From Candidatus Auribacterota bacterium (GTDB taxonomy: Bacteria > Auribacterota > JAFGBW01 > JAFGJP01), in NCBI GenBank assembly GCA_023144635.1, contig JAGLFH010000039.1, positions 1-42,817 of the forward strand: DNA of 42,817 bases. The letters run 5' to 3'. Position 1 is the first letter of the stretch; every line of letters begins with the position of its first letter. The notes under the pieces are model-generated. The model had not been told where the DNA came from. It worked only from the letters and a program-made list of their open reading frames with translations, and searched no databases. The position numbers were made by a program, and so were the translations under genes. This document shows positions 41,709 through 42,817 of this stretch, piece after piece.

Positions 41709-42817
41709 TTACTTTGAAAAAAACTCAAGTGCACGTTTTATAAGATCATCTTCTTTTTCGCTGCAAACAATATCAGGTTCAACGCCAGCCTTTTCAATAA
41801 CATGGCTTTCAGGGGTAAGATAAAAAGCAATTGTAAACCGCAAGGCAGAGCCATCAACAAGAGGATAGTAACCATCCATACGCCCTATTCCAAAAGTTCG
41901 TTCTCCCATAAGTGTGGCTCTTTTATTATCTTTTAAGGCGGCTGATACTATTTCTGCAGTACCTGATGTACCTTTGTTTATCAGTATGACTACGGGAATG
42001 CTGATAGTTTTCTTATTTTCAGATTTAAATTCAAAAGGTAACTGCGTAAGCCTTGTTTCTGTCCTTGCAAGAACTCTTCCCTTATTAAGAAAAATATCTG
42101 CTACATCCCATCCGGCCTGTAGCATGCCGCCGGAATTGTTTCTCAAGTCAAGGATAAGCCTTCTCATTCCTTTTTTTTTCAGTCGTTTCAGCTCTTCAAG
42201 CAACTCTTGAGAAGCAGTAGTACTGAACATCTGCATTTTAATATAGGCGGTGCGCTTATCAAGCATTTTGGATTTATCGACACTTACAAAAGTTATTTTT
42301 TCTCTTATAACAGATACCGTACGAGTTTCTGCTTCATCTGTCAGTATCTTCAATGTGACTGACGTCCCTTCAGTTCCTCTTATGCGAAACACAACATCTA
42401 TAAGAGACATGCCTTTCGTAGATTCACCGTTTATTTCTACAATACTGTCACCTGATCTTATACCTGCACGCGATGCCGGTGATCTTCCAATAGCATTAAT
42501 TACAACTATGGTTCCAGCATCTTTCCTAATAGTAATACCAATACCTATAAGGCCCTGACTATTAAGTGCCTTCATCTCTTCTACTTCTTTTTTACTCTGA
42601 AAGGAGCTAAATTCATCGATCTGGTTTATGAGGTCTTCAATATCAGGAGCGTTTGAGGTATCAAGATCAATATCATGAACATATTCTTTTTTGATGATCT
42701 CAACAACCTGGTTGTAAACATCATAATTTACTTTTTGAACTTTTTTAAATTTTCCTGCCACTTCACTCTCACCAATAAGAGCATAAGCAACTTCATCCTG
42801 AAGCTTAAAAAGACTAG
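41709..42817 (-). CDS. S41-family peptidase homologue with PDZ domain (partial, N-terminus off window)
   Basis: The frame is open to the right edge; the internal GTG at 42761 is unlikely to be the true start because the upstream sequence (LQDEVAYALIGESEV) reads as protein. A PDZ domain (IGRSPASRAGIRSGDSIVEI) precedes the S41 domain (ILDLRNNSGGM, INKGTSGTAEIVSAAL, GERTFGIGRMDGYYPL). Against E. coli Prc the catalytic Ser aligns with Gly in GTSGTAE and the catalytic Lys aligns with Ile in TFGI. It may be a non-catalytic scaffold or a variant active site. It would be exported if a signal peptide lies beyond the edge. Confidence 0.82.
   Translation of the reverse strand, partial: SLFKLQDEVAYALIGESEVAGKFKKVQKVNYDVYNQVVEIIKKEYVHDIDLDTSNAPDIEDLINQIDEFSSFQSKKEVEEMKALNSQGLIGIGITIRKDAGTIVVINAIGRSPASRAGIRSGDSIVEINGESTKGMSLIDVVFRIRGTEGTSVTLKILTDEAETRTVSVIREKITFVSVDKSKMLDKRTAYIKMQMFSTTASQELLEELKRLKKKGMRRLILDLRNNSGGMLQAGWDVADIFLNKGRVLARTETRLTQLPFEFKSENKKTISIPVVILINKGTSGTAEIVSAALKDNKRATLMGERTFGIGRMDGYYPLVDGSALRFTIAFYLTPESHVIEKAGVEPDIVCSEKEDDLIKRALEFFSK

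Noticed and set aside
1-42817. tRNA or rRNA genes, insertion sequences, prophage, integrase or attachment sites
   Set aside because: I scanned the spacers for the T-loop consensus, transposase-like frames and tRNA ends and saw none.

Overview
The window looks like chromosomal DNA from an AT-rich, uncultivated bacterium with a Gram-negative-type envelope. Supporting evidence is an RND exporter, lipoproteins, type IV prepilins, a CsgG-like lipoprotein, PilZ and receiver proteins, GatCAB amidotransferase and RuvABC. The gene mix and the abundant GC-rich dispersed intergenic repeats resemble candidate phyla such as Omnitrophota, Elusimicrobiota or Firestonebacteria. No marker here allows a firm assignment. 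I see no tRNA, rRNA, CRISPR array, insertion sequence, prophage or integrase.

Layout. Nearly all genes lie on the minus strand; the exceptions start at 7237, 24314, 28156, 28970 and 36819. Positions 1-10.7 kb hold stand-alone receivers, an exported thioredoxin, a three-gene set (pncB, RNase H-like nuclease, radical SAM), two PilZ proteins, an M23 envelope peptidase and a HAMP stub. Positions 10.9-24.1 kb are one dense co-directional run of 15 genes. In transcription order these are ruvC, ruvA, ruvB, an exported beta-sandwich-like protein, a small exported protein, a PHP phosphatase, pheA, a PgpH-like HD phosphodiesterase, ybeY, a CNNM/CorC protein, a DUF502 protein, gatC, gatA, gatB and accD. 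Positions 24.3-31.3 kb hold an iron-type alcohol dehydrogenase, a 750-bp repeat-filled spacer, two prepilin-like genes with a CPBP membrane protease, a GME-fold-like protein and several small exported or membrane proteins. Positions 31.5-42.8 kb hold an orphan RND exporter, a TPR lipoprotein, a hemerythrin, a glycine-rich RRM protein, typA, a CsgG-like lipoprotein and an S41 peptidase homologue that runs off the right edge.

How the genes work together. The 15-gene run mixes recombination, aromatic and amino-acid synthesis, c-di-AMP turnover, rRNA maturation, tRNA amidation and fatty-acid synthesis. It carries a hairpin plus T-tract between gatC and gatA that could attenuate the distal genes. 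The envelope and signalling genes at the left end (PilZ, M23, HAMP stub, receivers) suggest c-di-GMP and phosphorelay control of the cell surface, but no GGDEF, EAL or histidine kinase gene is present here.

Most notable observations: the S41 homologue lacks the expected catalytic Ser and Lys; the PgpH-like protein lacks the usual extracellular domain; an exported thioredoxin has an N-terminal zinc ribbon; a HAMP stub, M23 and PilZ gene are serially overlapped; a long nested hairpin precedes typA; and several repeat families fill almost every larger spacer. No wholly new defence or biosynthetic system is evident.
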